From: JAEUMW01 sp039807745
GTDB taxonomy: Bacteria; Pseudomonadota; Gammaproteobacteria; Burkholderiales; JAEUMW01
Assembly: GCA_039807745.1 (NCBI GenBank)
Contig: JBDHRV010000027.1
Coordinates: 1-29,465, forward strand
Direction of reading: 5' to 3'
DNA: 29,465 nt
Shown here: positions 8,501 through 13,717 of the stretch, in pieces
Position numbering within the stretch: the stretch's first letter is position 1
Layout: each line of letters opens with the position of its first letter
Program-made: the position numbers and the translations under genes
Notes under the pieces: generated by a model
The model's input: only the letters and a program-made list of their open reading frames with translations
What the model was told of the DNA's origin: nothing
Databases searched by the model: none

Positions 8501-8907
8501 ATCTGGTGGCGGACTACGCGACCTTGAGCCTGACGCTCGGCCGCCATCCGCTCGCGCTGCTGCGGGACCGGTTGACGCGCATGCGGCTCATCACCGCGGC
8601 GGAGCTGAATCGCCTGCCGCACGGCCGCGTCGCGCGCACCGCGGGCATCGTCACTTGCCGCCAGCATCCGGCCACCGCGAGCGGCGTCACCTTCGTCACC
8701 ATCGAGGACGAAACCGGCAGCGTGAACGTGGTGGTGTGGCGCACGCTGGCGGAGCGGCAGCGGCGCGAACTGCTCGCGTCACGGCTGATGGGGATCGTCG
8801 GCACCATCGAGCGTGAGGGCGAGGTCGTGCATCTGCTGGCGGGACGACTGTTCGATCACACGCCGCTGCTGGGACAGCTCGTCACACGGTCGAGAGACTT
8901 TCATTAG
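5554..8907 (+). CDS. dnaE2: Error-prone DNA polymerase DnaE2 (ImuC) with four low-complexity insertions
   Basis: This is a C-family polymerase alpha-subunit paralogue that performs mutagenic translesion synthesis with ImuA and ImuB. Residues 1-~230 form the PHP domain, starting with AELHCCTNFSFLRGA. The palm follows with catalytic D403 and D405 (PDIDVDFE) and D554 (KVDVLAL). An HhH/thumb region (GFGEYGFPESHSASFALL) and a C-terminal OB fold come after. The ATG at 5554 is preferred over the in-frame GTG at 5539 because family similarity begins there and it lies one base after the imuB stop. The 1117-residue length exceeds the usual ~1030-1080. The excess is explained by four in-frame low-complexity stretches near residues 74-98, 148-165, 818-861 and 885-915, none carrying a stop. 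The polymerase should be intact, as all three acids are present. Confidence 0.93.
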   Translation: MTPVPAYAELHCCTNFSFLRGASHPEELVQRAHALGYEALAITDECSLAGVVRAHVAAKECGLKLIVGAELMLCGKREEGKGKGENETSASRLPPPASRLVLLATDREGYGNLSALITRARRNAAKGEYRFTWDDLADGVPGCLALLVPSPISPHASRFTPHAFLAERFPRRAWIAVELLAGADDRGHLARLTELSAQSGLPLVAAGDVHMHVRGRRALQDVVTAISRKTTVAQAGHALHPNGERHLRRPEALARLYPPELLAETVRIAERCTFSLDELRYEYPEEIVPAGMTPIAYLRRLTDEGLRWRFAGGLPPQEWEAGGVRALVDHELALIEELRYEPYFLTVYDVVKFARSRGILCQGRGSAANSAVCYALGITEVDPTRMSMLFERFISRERNEPPDIDVDFEHERREEVIQYLYQKYGRDRAALAATVITYRPKSAVRDVGKALGLSLEQVDRLAKSMTWWDGRQIREERLREAGFDPGNPLITRVLGLVNALVGFPRHLSQHVGGFVIARGPLSRLVPIENAAMPERTVIQWDKDDLDALGLLKVDVLALGMLTTIRRALELVSGCRGAPMTLADIPPEDPQTYEMIQHADTVGVFQIESRAQMAMLPRLKPANFYDLVIEVAIVRPGPIQGGMVHPYLRRRQGLEPVTYPSDAVKAVLERTLGVPIFQEQVMQLAVVAAGFTPGQADQLRRSMAAWRRKGGLWKFEQPLIEGMRQRGYPEEFARRIFEQIQGFGEYGFPESHSASFALLVYASAWLKRHEPAAFCAALLNSQPMGFYAPSQIVQDARRHDVEVRGVDVMWSEWDCTLEVGEARGERREAECQKREARGEKREGQFTSSRLHAFTHSPSSPPAVRLGLRMVKGLSRAGAERLAATRKEGGLPPSLLPPPALGSPPHASPFTPHPSSPFEDIARRARLDRRDLECLAAAGALASLAGHRREAFWHVTGIEHLPPVLEDTHFIEAPVAIAAPTEGEDLVADYATLSLTLGRHPLALLRDRLTRMRLITAAELNRLPHGRVARTAGIVTCRQHPATASGVTFVTIEDETGSVNVVVWRTLAERQRRELLASRLMGIVGTIEREGEVVHLLAGRLFDHTPLLGQLVTRSRDFH
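5773..5852 (+). repeat. Insert 1 in dnaE2: purine-rich run followed by CCTCCCG-type units
   Basis: A GGGAAGA-like purine run (about 5776-5810) is followed by repeated CCTCCCG heptamers ending in CCTCACG (about 5819-5850). It encodes a Lys/Glu/Gly-rich then Ser/Arg/Pro-rich linker between the normal DnaE2 segments GAELML and LVLLATDREG. The boundaries are approximate. The reading frame is kept. Confidence 0.8.
5998..6047 (+). repeat. Insert 2 in dnaE2: CCTCACG heptamer array
   Basis: Direct heptamer repeats CCTCACG, CCTCACG, CTTTACG, CCTCACG run from about 6012 to 6040, bordered by C-rich sequence. It encodes a His/Ser/Arg/Pro linker within the PHP domain (residues ~148-165). The unit is the same as at the end of insert 1. 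Confidence 0.8.
8005..8138 (+). repeat. Insert 3 in dnaE2: opposed arrays of GCGAGAG and TTCACGC units
   Basis: About 75 bases of GCGAGAG/GTGAGAG/GCGTGAG-type heptamers are followed by about 45 bases of TTCACGCC octamers and C/T-rich sequence. The two arms are roughly reverse-complementary, so the segment can fold as an imperfect hairpin. It encodes an Arg/Glu-rich then Ser/His/Pro-rich linker (residues ~818-861) just before the conserved RLGLRMVKGL segment. Confidence 0.8.
8206..8297 (+). repeat. Insert 4 in dnaE2: CCTCCCT tract and CCTCACG/CCTCACC units
   Basis: A G7 tract is followed by CCTCCCT-type units, then CCTCACG, CCTCACC and CTTCACG heptamers. It encodes a Pro/Ser/His-rich linker (residues ~885-915) between AERLAATRK and FEDIARRARLDR, which are adjacent in ordinary DnaE2 proteins. 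It lies about 70 bases after insert 3. Confidence 0.8.
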
Positions 8908-8931
8908 CCGCGTCACGCGCCCGCCGCTCAC

Positions 8932-9318
8932 TCACTCGGCAGTGCCTCCTGCCAGGACCTCCATGTCCACGCGGAGAGCACGAGCCAGTTTCTTCAGCAG
9001 CGCGACCGAAGGCTCGCCTTTCCCCGACTCAATCTTCGAGATGTGAGCCGGTGTGATCTGCACCGCGGCCGCCACTTGCGCCGCGGTCATTCCCCTGAAC
9101 TCGCGCCACACGCGCAACGGCGACTCCCCGACAAGCAAGCGATCCACTACCTCGGCGGGCACAGTCTCTTCCCCGCCGCTCGCGTAGCGCTTCGCGAAGC
9201 GCGCGAGGGCCGCCGCGTCTTGGGCATCCTCCGCCAACTCGCGCAGGGCGATGTATTCACCGTAAGGCAGCACAGCAAAAGCCGGTTTGCCCTTTGTTTC
9301 GAGAATCTTGACCGTCAT
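8932..9318 (-). CDS. XRE-family helix-turn-helix antitoxin-like regulator
   Basis: This is a 128-residue cytosolic DNA-binding protein. Residues 1-~70 resemble the N-terminal part of antitoxins that pair with RelE/HigB-type toxins (an FAVLPYGEYIAL segment followed by a charged helix). Residues ~72-125 are a clear XRE helix-turn-helix (AAQVAAAVQITPAHISKIES, then GEPSVALLKKLARAL). The ATG at 9318 has a GAGGTG ribosome site 6 bases upstream. No RelE/ParE-like toxin adjoins it; the gene 42 bases upstream encodes a VapC-type PIN toxin on the same strand. It could be an orphan antitoxin or a third component of that operon. It converges with dnaE2, with 24 bases between the stops. A decayed copy of its HTH lies at 10171-10269. 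Confidence 0.8.
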   Translation of the reverse strand: MTVKILETKGKPAFAVLPYGEYIALRELAEDAQDAAALARFAKRYASGGEETVPAEVVDRLLVGESPLRVWREFRGMTAAQVAAAVQITPAHISKIESGKGEPSVALLKKLARALRVDMEVLAGGTAE

Positions 9319-9360
9319 TTGTACACCTCGCCCCGGGGCGTCCAGCGTTCTCTCGTGTCA

Positions 9361-9786
9361 CTAGCCCTTCGGCACGAACCGAGGAAGCACATCGAAGCGC
9401 ATCTGCCGGAAATGATCGTCGGTAGCCAGCGCCTGCTTCAGCTTCAGCTCGTGCATAACGGCAAAACTGGTGCAATCGGTGAACGAGTACCCCTTATCCC
9501 GATAGCGGAAGAACAAGCCGTGAGCGGCCTCGAAGCGAGCCACACCGACCCATTCCCAGCGCAGTCGAGAGGTACCTTCGATTTGCTCCCACCAGTTCTT
9601 CGCAGCAGCGATGCCTAGCCGCTTCCGAATCAGGGTCAGAGTCTCGTCGATCACGTAATCGGTGGTGATCAACACATTGCCTTGCTTCAGCGCGCCGTCC
9701 CTCGCCTCGCATGTCCGATCGTGCGCCGGATCGCCCGCGTCTGCGCACGCCATCCAGCCCGAAGTGTCGACGAAGACGCCTCTCAT
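9361..9786 (-). CDS. vapC: PIN-domain ribonuclease toxin, VapC-like
   Basis: This is a 141-residue PIN-domain protein, the probable toxin of a type II toxin-antitoxin pair. VapC toxins are Mg2+-dependent ribonucleases, often cutting tRNA or rRNA. The acidic residues are all in place: D7 (VFVDTSGW), E48 (VIDETL), D104 (SFTDCTSF) and D123/D124 (ATDDHF). The length fits the family. Its ATG overlaps the antitoxin stop as ATGA (9783-9786), so translation is coupled and antitoxin is made first. The RNA target cannot be read from sequence. Confidence 0.88.
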   Translation of the reverse strand: MRGVFVDTSGWMACADAGDPAHDRTCEARDGALKQGNVLITTDYVIDETLTLIRKRLGIAAAKNWWEQIEGTSRLRWEWVGVARFEAAHGLFFRYRDKGYSFTDCTSFAVMHELKLKQALATDDHFRQMRFDVLPRFVPKG

Positions 9787-10031
9787 TCCCCGTAGAGGGC
9801 AATGTCGTGATCGGCGGCGGTACGACCATCGGTGGAGCGCCCTACTGCCGGCGCACGATAGAGGGGGTCCGCCTCCAGGGGCGCGCGAGGCCCATCCGCC
9901 TGATCGATGGGCACGATTTGGAACGCGGGACGGCTGCGGTATAGCACCGTATACCGAGCTCCCTTTCTCACGCCCTCCACGAGCTTCGGCAGTGAAGCGC
10001 GCAGTTCCTTCACATTGATGGTGATGTTCAT
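9783..10031 (-). CDS. Phd/YefM-family antitoxin of the VapC toxin
   Basis: This is an 82-residue antitoxin. The N-terminus (MNITINVKELRASLPKLVEG) is the Phd/YefM DNA-binding fold pattern, followed by YTVLYRSRPAFQIVPI, the usual central strand segment. The C-terminal ~35 residues (ending HDIALYGE) would wrap the toxin. The ATG at 10031 has GGAGAG just upstream. A GTG four codons earlier (10043) is possible but would overlap that ribosome site. An inverted repeat at 10046-10063 is a likely operator for autoregulation. It precedes vapC with an ATGA overlap. Confidence 0.82.
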   Translation of the reverse strand: MNITINVKELRASLPKLVEGVRKGARYTVLYRSRPAFQIVPIDQADGPRAPLEADPLYRAPAVGRSTDGRTAADHDIALYGE

Positions 10032-10045
10032 GGGTCTCTCCACGG

Positions 10046-10063
10046 GTTCATGTCAAGATGAAC
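10046..10063. promoter_or_regulatory. Inverted repeat, probable operator of the Phd-VapC operon
   Basis: GTTCAT and ATGAAC form a perfect 6-bp dyad with a 6-base spacer, 15 bases upstream of the antitoxin ATG. Phd/YefM antitoxins bind such dyads to repress their own operon. A TTGACT on the minus strand (10079-10084) could be part of the promoter, but no -10 box stands at normal spacing. Confidence 0.5.
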
Positions 10064-10119
10064 ATAATGGAGAACCGCAGTCAAGTCTGGGACCTGCCCC
10101 TCCTCCACTGCAAGCGACG

Positions 10120-10144
10120 GAGGCTGTCCGTGTCCGACAGCCTC
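10120..10144. repeat. Perfect 9-bp hairpin between the antitoxin and the pseudogene remnant
   Basis: GAGGCTGTC (10120-10128) and GACAGCCTC (10136-10144) form a perfect stem with a 7-base loop. Neither strand has a T-run after it, so it is not a standard intrinsic terminator. It lies in a stretch of about 100 bases (10064-10170) with no gene. Confidence 0.55.
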
Positions 10145-10170
10145 TCCGCGCAAAGCGCCTGTACGTGTTG

Positions 10171-10269
10171 GAGCCAGTCTCTTCAGCAGCGCGACCGATG
10201 GCTCGCCCTTCCCCGACCCAATCTTCGAGACGTGGGCCGGGGTGACCCGCACTGCAGCCGCTACTTGCG
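10171..10269 (-). pseudogene. Fragment of an XRE helix-turn-helix gene
   Basis: These 99 bases match 8982-9080, the HTH-coding part of the XRE gene at 8932-9318, at about 87 of 99 positions by eye and without gaps. The minus strand reads AAVRVTPAHVSKIGS, then GEPSVALLKRLA, then diverges. There is no start and no antitoxin-like N-terminal half. The upstream side joins directly to a piece of an efflux channel gene at 10270. It is a dead relic of a duplicated or related antitoxin gene. Confidence 0.85.
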
Positions 10270-10403
10270 ATGAGATTGTCTTCGACCTCGGCGAACGCGA
10301 CGAGCATCTGCTGGCGGTAGAGTTACCTACTCTTGCTGCGCCGCTTCGCACCTTCGGGGTTCGCGCGGTTGCGGCCGCCGTCGATGATGGGTGCCGTGAG
10401 CAC
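10270..10403 (-). pseudogene. Fragment of a NodT/OprM-type outer-membrane efflux gene
   Basis: The minus strand reads LTAPIIDGGRNRAN, a damaged stretch with an in-frame stop, then LYRQQMLVAFAEVED. This corresponds to the C-terminal half of the NodT-family channel encoded at 18787-20250 (matching about 19060-19192 there). The middle has a small length difference and many changes. The fragment ends about 13 bases before the TIR gene stop codon at 10416-10418. The source could be this channel gene or a paralogue elsewhere. Confidence 0.82.
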
Positions 10404-10415
10404 TGGATTATCTCG

Positions 10416-11486
10416 TTAGCTTCCAGAATGCGACTGAACCCCGACGCGCACGCCGACCGCATTGTGGGGATCGTTCCGCTCGATCCACCATTCCTCCGGC
10501 GCCGTCGCGGCCCACCTGACCTCGTCGCTCGCCCGTGAGTCAACCGTGATCTCGTGACGGCGCGCGAAGTCGGGCTGGGCCGAATCGAGCGACGAGCCCG
10601 TCCAGCCGAGCACGTCGAACTCGTATCTGCCGATGGGCCAGTCGTAGTCACGCACGGAGGCCGGCGCAAGGAACTGAATCCCCACGTCGCGCCTTCCACG
10701 CGCTGGAAGGGTGAGCGGATGCGGATCCGATTCCTTGTCCATCACCCCTGGCCGGACGTAGCGATAGAACAGTTTCCACCGCATGCGGAAGGATGACTCG
10801 TGCGGATCGATCAACTGGGTATCGAGCCGCTGGATGGTGGCCACAGTGCTGCCGGAGTTCGTCAGCGTCATGTCGACGTTGAAGACCGGCCCGGTCTTGA
10901 CATCCTTCCGGATGACGATAAAGAGATCTCCGAAGTGCGCGGAGAGCGTCTGGTGCTGTCCGGCGATCTTCGTGAGGGGGATAGCCGCGCAATCCGGAGG
11001 CTGGGTCGTCGCATCGGCCCAGCGCCTCTCGATGATGCCCTTGAGCTCGCGTGTGATCTCCGCGAGCGCTTCGTCGCGGTCCGGCGCGAGCGTCACGGCC
11101 CGATGGCGTCGCGGCAGCGGATTCAGGTGTCCGAACAGGGCGTCACGCCATTCGCAGTCGCGGAGCACGATCGGCACGACAACCGCGTCGCCGGCGCGGT
11201 GGCGCTCCATGGCGCGATGGACCTCGATGTCCTGACAGTAGTCGGAACTCAGGAAGGAGCTGCTGACGAGGAAGAGCACCAGGTGGGCGCGCTCGAGCTG
11301 TTCGTCGATTCTGCCCTCCCAATTACCGCCCGCGTCGATCTTGCGGTCGTGCCAGTCGTTGACGATTTTGGCTCGTCGCAGAGCGCTCAGATGCTCGCGG
11401 AAGTGGTCGCACAGCTGCTCGTCCTTGTGCGCGTAGGACAGGAAAACGTCGACTGTCGGTAGTGCGGTGTTTCGAGGTGCGCTCAT
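10416..11486 (-). CDS. TIR-domain protein with an unrecognised C-terminal domain
   Basis: This is a 356-residue protein. Residues ~10-150 are a bacterial TIR domain (TIR_2 type): DVFLSYAHKDE at the start, an SSSFLSSDYCQDIEVHRAM segment, and VVVPIVLRDCEWRD. E88 in the DIE triplet sits where bacterial TIR NADases have their catalytic Glu, so NAD cleavage is plausible but unproven. Residues ~165-350 are a separate, strand-rich region containing FNVDMTLTNSGSTVATI and a YEFDVLGW segment. They look like a beta-sandwich, perhaps a sensor or binding module, which I cannot place in a family. No membrane segment is seen. The ATG at 11486 has no strong ribosome site. A Uma2-type gene lies 57 bases upstream on the same strand, with pseudogene debris just downstream. 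A defence role is inferred from domain and context. Confidence 0.83.
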   Translation of the reverse strand: MSAPRNTALPTVDVFLSYAHKDEQLCDHFREHLSALRRAKIVNDWHDRKIDAGGNWEGRIDEQLERAHLVLFLVSSSFLSSDYCQDIEVHRAMERHRAGDAVVVPIVLRDCEWRDALFGHLNPLPRRHRAVTLAPDRDEALAEITRELKGIIERRWADATTQPPDCAAIPLTKIAGQHQTLSAHFGDLFIVIRKDVKTGPVFNVDMTLTNSGSTVATIQRLDTQLIDPHESSFRMRWKLFYRYVRPGVMDKESDPHPLTLPARGRRDVGIQFLAPASVRDYDWPIGRYEFDVLGWTGSSLDSAQPDFARRHEITVDSRASDEVRWAATAPEEWWIERNDPHNAVGVRVGVQSHSGS

Positions 11487-11543
11487 GGGTCGTGCAGAAC
11501 CGGCTGATCGTTCGGTCAGCTAAATCGGCATTCGGTCATCGCT

Positions 11544-12062
11544 TTAACGCACAGGATAGGTGTTGGCGGGCAGCGTGAGCTTCAATCCGAAACGGCTGGC
11601 GGTGCTCTCACCGTTTTCGGTCACGAACAGGATGGTTCCATCGAGCTCGATGAGAACTACCTCCACCACGCCGTGCGCCAAGAAGCGCGCAGCCTTGCTG
11701 CGCAGTCCTTTGCGTGTGTTGCGCGGGGAGGCTACCTCCACCACGATCTCGGGTGCGACCGCGGCCGGCGTGCTCATGGTTTCCGCTCGTGCTCCACTCA
11801 ACCACGCCACATCGGCGATCAGGACGCCATCCACCAGAACAGGGCACTCGACCAGCGCCCGTCCGCCCAGCTCTGCTTGGATCTGACCTGCCAGCTCGTT
11901 AGCGATACGTTGATGGATGAAAGACGGAGGAGGAGTCAACGCGATCTCTCCATAGGCGTCGAGTTCGGCGCGGCCGACATACTCGGCGAGCTCCTCGTCC
12001 TCCGTGACACTCTGCCAGCGGCGCTGAAGTTCCGCTGCGCTAAGGCATTCCAGGGTTTGCAT
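11544..12062 (-). CDS. Uma2-family (DUF820) PD-(D/E)XK endonuclease-like protein
   Basis: This is a 172-residue protein of the Uma2/DUF820 family, a restriction-endonuclease-like fold common in cyanobacteria and in accessory DNA of other bacteria, with unknown substrate. Visible nuclease residues are D84 (IADVAWLS), E109 (PEIVVEVASP) and a Lys-containing segment (TRKGLRSKAARFLAHGVVEV). The N-terminal half carries the usual PPSFIHQRIANEL motif. The ATG at 12062 was chosen over an upstream TTG because GGAGATGG lies just before it. It precedes the TIR gene on the same strand. Uma2 genes are often solitary, so a joint function is not implied by adjacency alone. Confidence 0.82.
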   Translation of the reverse strand: MQTLECLSAAELQRRWQSVTEDEELAEYVGRAELDAYGEIALTPPPSFIHQRIANELAGQIQAELGGRALVECPVLVDGVLIADVAWLSGARAETMSTPAAVAPEIVVEVASPRNTRKGLRSKAARFLAHGVVEVVLIELDGTILFVTENGESTASRFGLKLTLPANTYPVR

Positions 12063-12097
12063 ACCATCTCCATTCGGAGCCGCTCGCGCCAACGTAC

Positions 12098-12367
12098 TCA
12101 GTCTAGCCCAACCTGAAATGAGGGGCTACGGGTCGTATGTGCCGGCCGGGCCGTGCTGTAGGCTCGCGGTCGGCTCGGCCACCTCGGAACAGAAGCTGCA
12201 CCGCGCACAAGACCTTGCTCCTCTACCGCAGAGAGGAAGAGATGCAGCGCCTGGGTCTGGACGGCGGGGTCATTCTGCACGAAGTGGCGCAGCCGCTTCG
12301 GCACCGGCCACACCCCACTGCCGCACCGGTACAACTTAACCATGACGTGCTCGGCGATGCGCTGCAA
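12098..12367 (-). pseudogene. Probable IS91-type transposase remnant
   Basis: The minus strand around 12215-12335 encodes VWPVPKRLRHFVQNDP, then AVQTQALHLFLSAVEE. This matches the pattern of IS91/Y2-type transposases, where WVLSVPKRLRYFL is followed by DPAL and a helical segment, from memory of the family. The transposase's zinc-binding N-terminus, the HUH-containing middle and the Tyr motif are absent; the frame ends in unrelated sequence. It fills the 346-base gap between the Uma2 gene and the TIR-like operon, where I see no intact gene. No terminal inverted repeats are visible, as expected for IS91-type elements. Confidence 0.55.
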
Positions 12368-12408
12368 TCTCCACCAGCAGTCGAAACCGCTGCGGCGGCC
12401 GATGCCGA

Positions 12409-13053
12409 CTACCGATACTTCTGGTCGAGCCAGCCTTTCAAAGCCACCAGCACGTCGATTGCCGGCTCGACGCCGAGCAGGCGACGGATCAAGAATTCGG
12501 TGCGCGCACGCCCCGCGGTCACGGGCAGCAGCTGGCCGTTCGCGCGCAGCGCGATCGCCGCGGCGACGAAATCGTTCTCGGCCGTCGCCGCTTGTGCGAG
12601 ATTGTTCGCCGCCACGAACTCCTGAAAGAGTTGCAGCGCTTCGGGATACGCCACCGCGTACGGGTTGCCGATGATGCTCTGCAGCGCGTTCTCCAGCCGC
12701 GCGAGGAACTTGTCCGGCTCGAGCGTCGCGTACGAAATGAACTCGAACGCACGGACGTCGGCGGGCGCCTGCTCGACGGGGTCGCTGGTGATCAGCACGA
12801 CCGGCTTGTCTAGCGCGTGCGCCATGCCCAGCTCGTAGAACACGTTGGGATTGCGCCCGCTGCAGTCGGCGACGACGACATCGGCCTGGCGGATGTAGTC
12901 GGCGATCTTCGTGAGCAGCGGCACCGTCAGCGCCTGGTCGTCGCCGCGCACGACGCTCAAGCCCGGAAACGCCCCGCCGAGGAACTGCTTGAGGCTCCGG
13001 TAGAGGTAGTTCAGCTCCGGCCGAAACGGCATGATGACGAAGCAGTTCGCCAT
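12409..13053 (-). CDS. Deoxyribosyltransferase/TIR-like protein A (keeps the family Glu)
   Basis: This is a 214-residue cytosolic protein. Residues 1-~100 form a Rossmann-like domain of the nucleoside 2-deoxyribosyltransferase/TIR-like group: CFVIMPFRPEL at the start, IRQADVVVADCSGRNPNVFY, ELGMAHALDKPVVLIT. E74 in the YELG motif lies where deoxyribosyltransferases carry their catalytic Glu. These folds cleave or exchange N-glycosidic bonds in nucleosides or NAD. Residues ~130-214 are a helical tail with no family I recognise. The ATG at 13053 has AGGA upstream and follows the stop of protein B by 7 bases, so the two form an operon. The IS91-type remnant lies downstream. A defence or nucleotide-signalling role is inferred. 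It could equally be a housekeeping nucleoside hydrolase. Confidence 0.7.
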   Translation of the reverse strand: MANCFVIMPFRPELNYLYRSLKQFLGGAFPGLSVVRGDDQALTVPLLTKIADYIRQADVVVADCSGRNPNVFYELGMAHALDKPVVLITSDPVEQAPADVRAFEFISYATLEPDKFLARLENALQSIIGNPYAVAYPEALQLFQEFVAANNLAQAATAENDFVAAAIALRANGQLLPVTAGRARTEFLIRRLLGVEPAIDVLVALKGWLDQKYR

Positions 13054-13060
13054 CGCCGTC

Positions 13061-13477
13061 CTACGTTAGGGAACCTCGGCGCCCGCGGACATCGTCCAGC
13101 CAGAGCTCGACGTAGCGCCTGACCGTCGCGAGATCGTCGGGCCTGTAGACGGCGACCTGATATGCTCGAAGATTGAGCGGCAGGTCTTTCACAGGTTCCT
13201 GCGACAGAAGGAGCACGGGCTTGCGCAATCCGAGCGCGATGCCGACGTCGAAGAGCACGCTCGGATTCATTCCCGTGAGGTCCGCGACGACCACCTCCGC
13301 TTCACGGATCGCGCCCTGAGTCTGGTCCGACCACGAGCTGCCCGCGCTCATCTGGGCGGGCTCGAACGCGTCGATGCCCTGCGACTCGAGCACCTCGCGG
13401 ATCTGGTTCGCGAGGCCCTTCGACGCGGCATCCGCCTGCGGCAAAGCCAAGTACGCCTGGGGTCTTTCCTTGAACAT
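13061..13477 (-). CDS. Deoxyribosyltransferase/TIR-like protein B (Glu replaced by Asp)
   Basis: This 138-residue protein is clearly paralogous to protein A. It has AYLALPQ, then IREAEVVVADLTGMNPSVLF, DVGIALGLRKPVLLLS, and an EPVKDLPLNLRAYQ segment matching DPVEQAPADVRAFE in A. The position of the putative catalytic Glu is Asp (D77, in FDVG), which may abolish or change activity. It lacks A's C-terminal helical tail. The ATG at 13477 was chosen because similarity starts there. A TTG at 13513 would add 12 residues, and the ribosome site is weak in both cases. It is the first gene of the A-B operon. Upstream (13478-13717) I see no recognisable gene. Confidence 0.68.
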   Translation of the reverse strand: MFKERPQAYLALPQADAASKGLANQIREVLESQGIDAFEPAQMSAGSSWSDQTQGAIREAEVVVADLTGMNPSVLFDVGIALGLRKPVLLLSQEPVKDLPLNLRAYQVAVYRPDDLATVRRYVELWLDDVRGRRGSLT

Positions 13478-13717
13478 CCCGTTAGTGCAGTCCGCAAAGG
13501 GTGGGAATTCCAACGGCGAGTTTGGTCTCGTCCTCGGTCGTAGTCAATGAGGGTCTCGTGTCGCGCTCCCCTGCGCCGGATGCGCTCGCGCTCATCGGTA
13601 TCGTCGATGCCGTCCCGATCATCGCGCCTGACCGCTGTCCGACACCGCAACAGGCGCAATCTCTGCTGGCGGTGACGCTCGGTGCCGCTCCGGCTGGTGC
13701 CGATCGCAGCCGTGTCG

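Noticed and set aside
10028..10699. 223-codon minus-strand frame covering the pseudogene area
   Set aside because: It starts inside the TIR gene in another frame and only happens to include the decayed XRE fragment; it has no ribosome site and no full domain.
12137..12625. 162-codon plus-strand frame over the IS91-like remnant
   Set aside because: It runs antisense into the TIR-like gene A and has no recognisable domain.
13478..13717. A possible small peptide gene just upstream of protein B on the minus strand
   Set aside because: A short frame ends 5 bases before the chosen start, but it has no ribosome site, motif or conserved look; I see no gene here.
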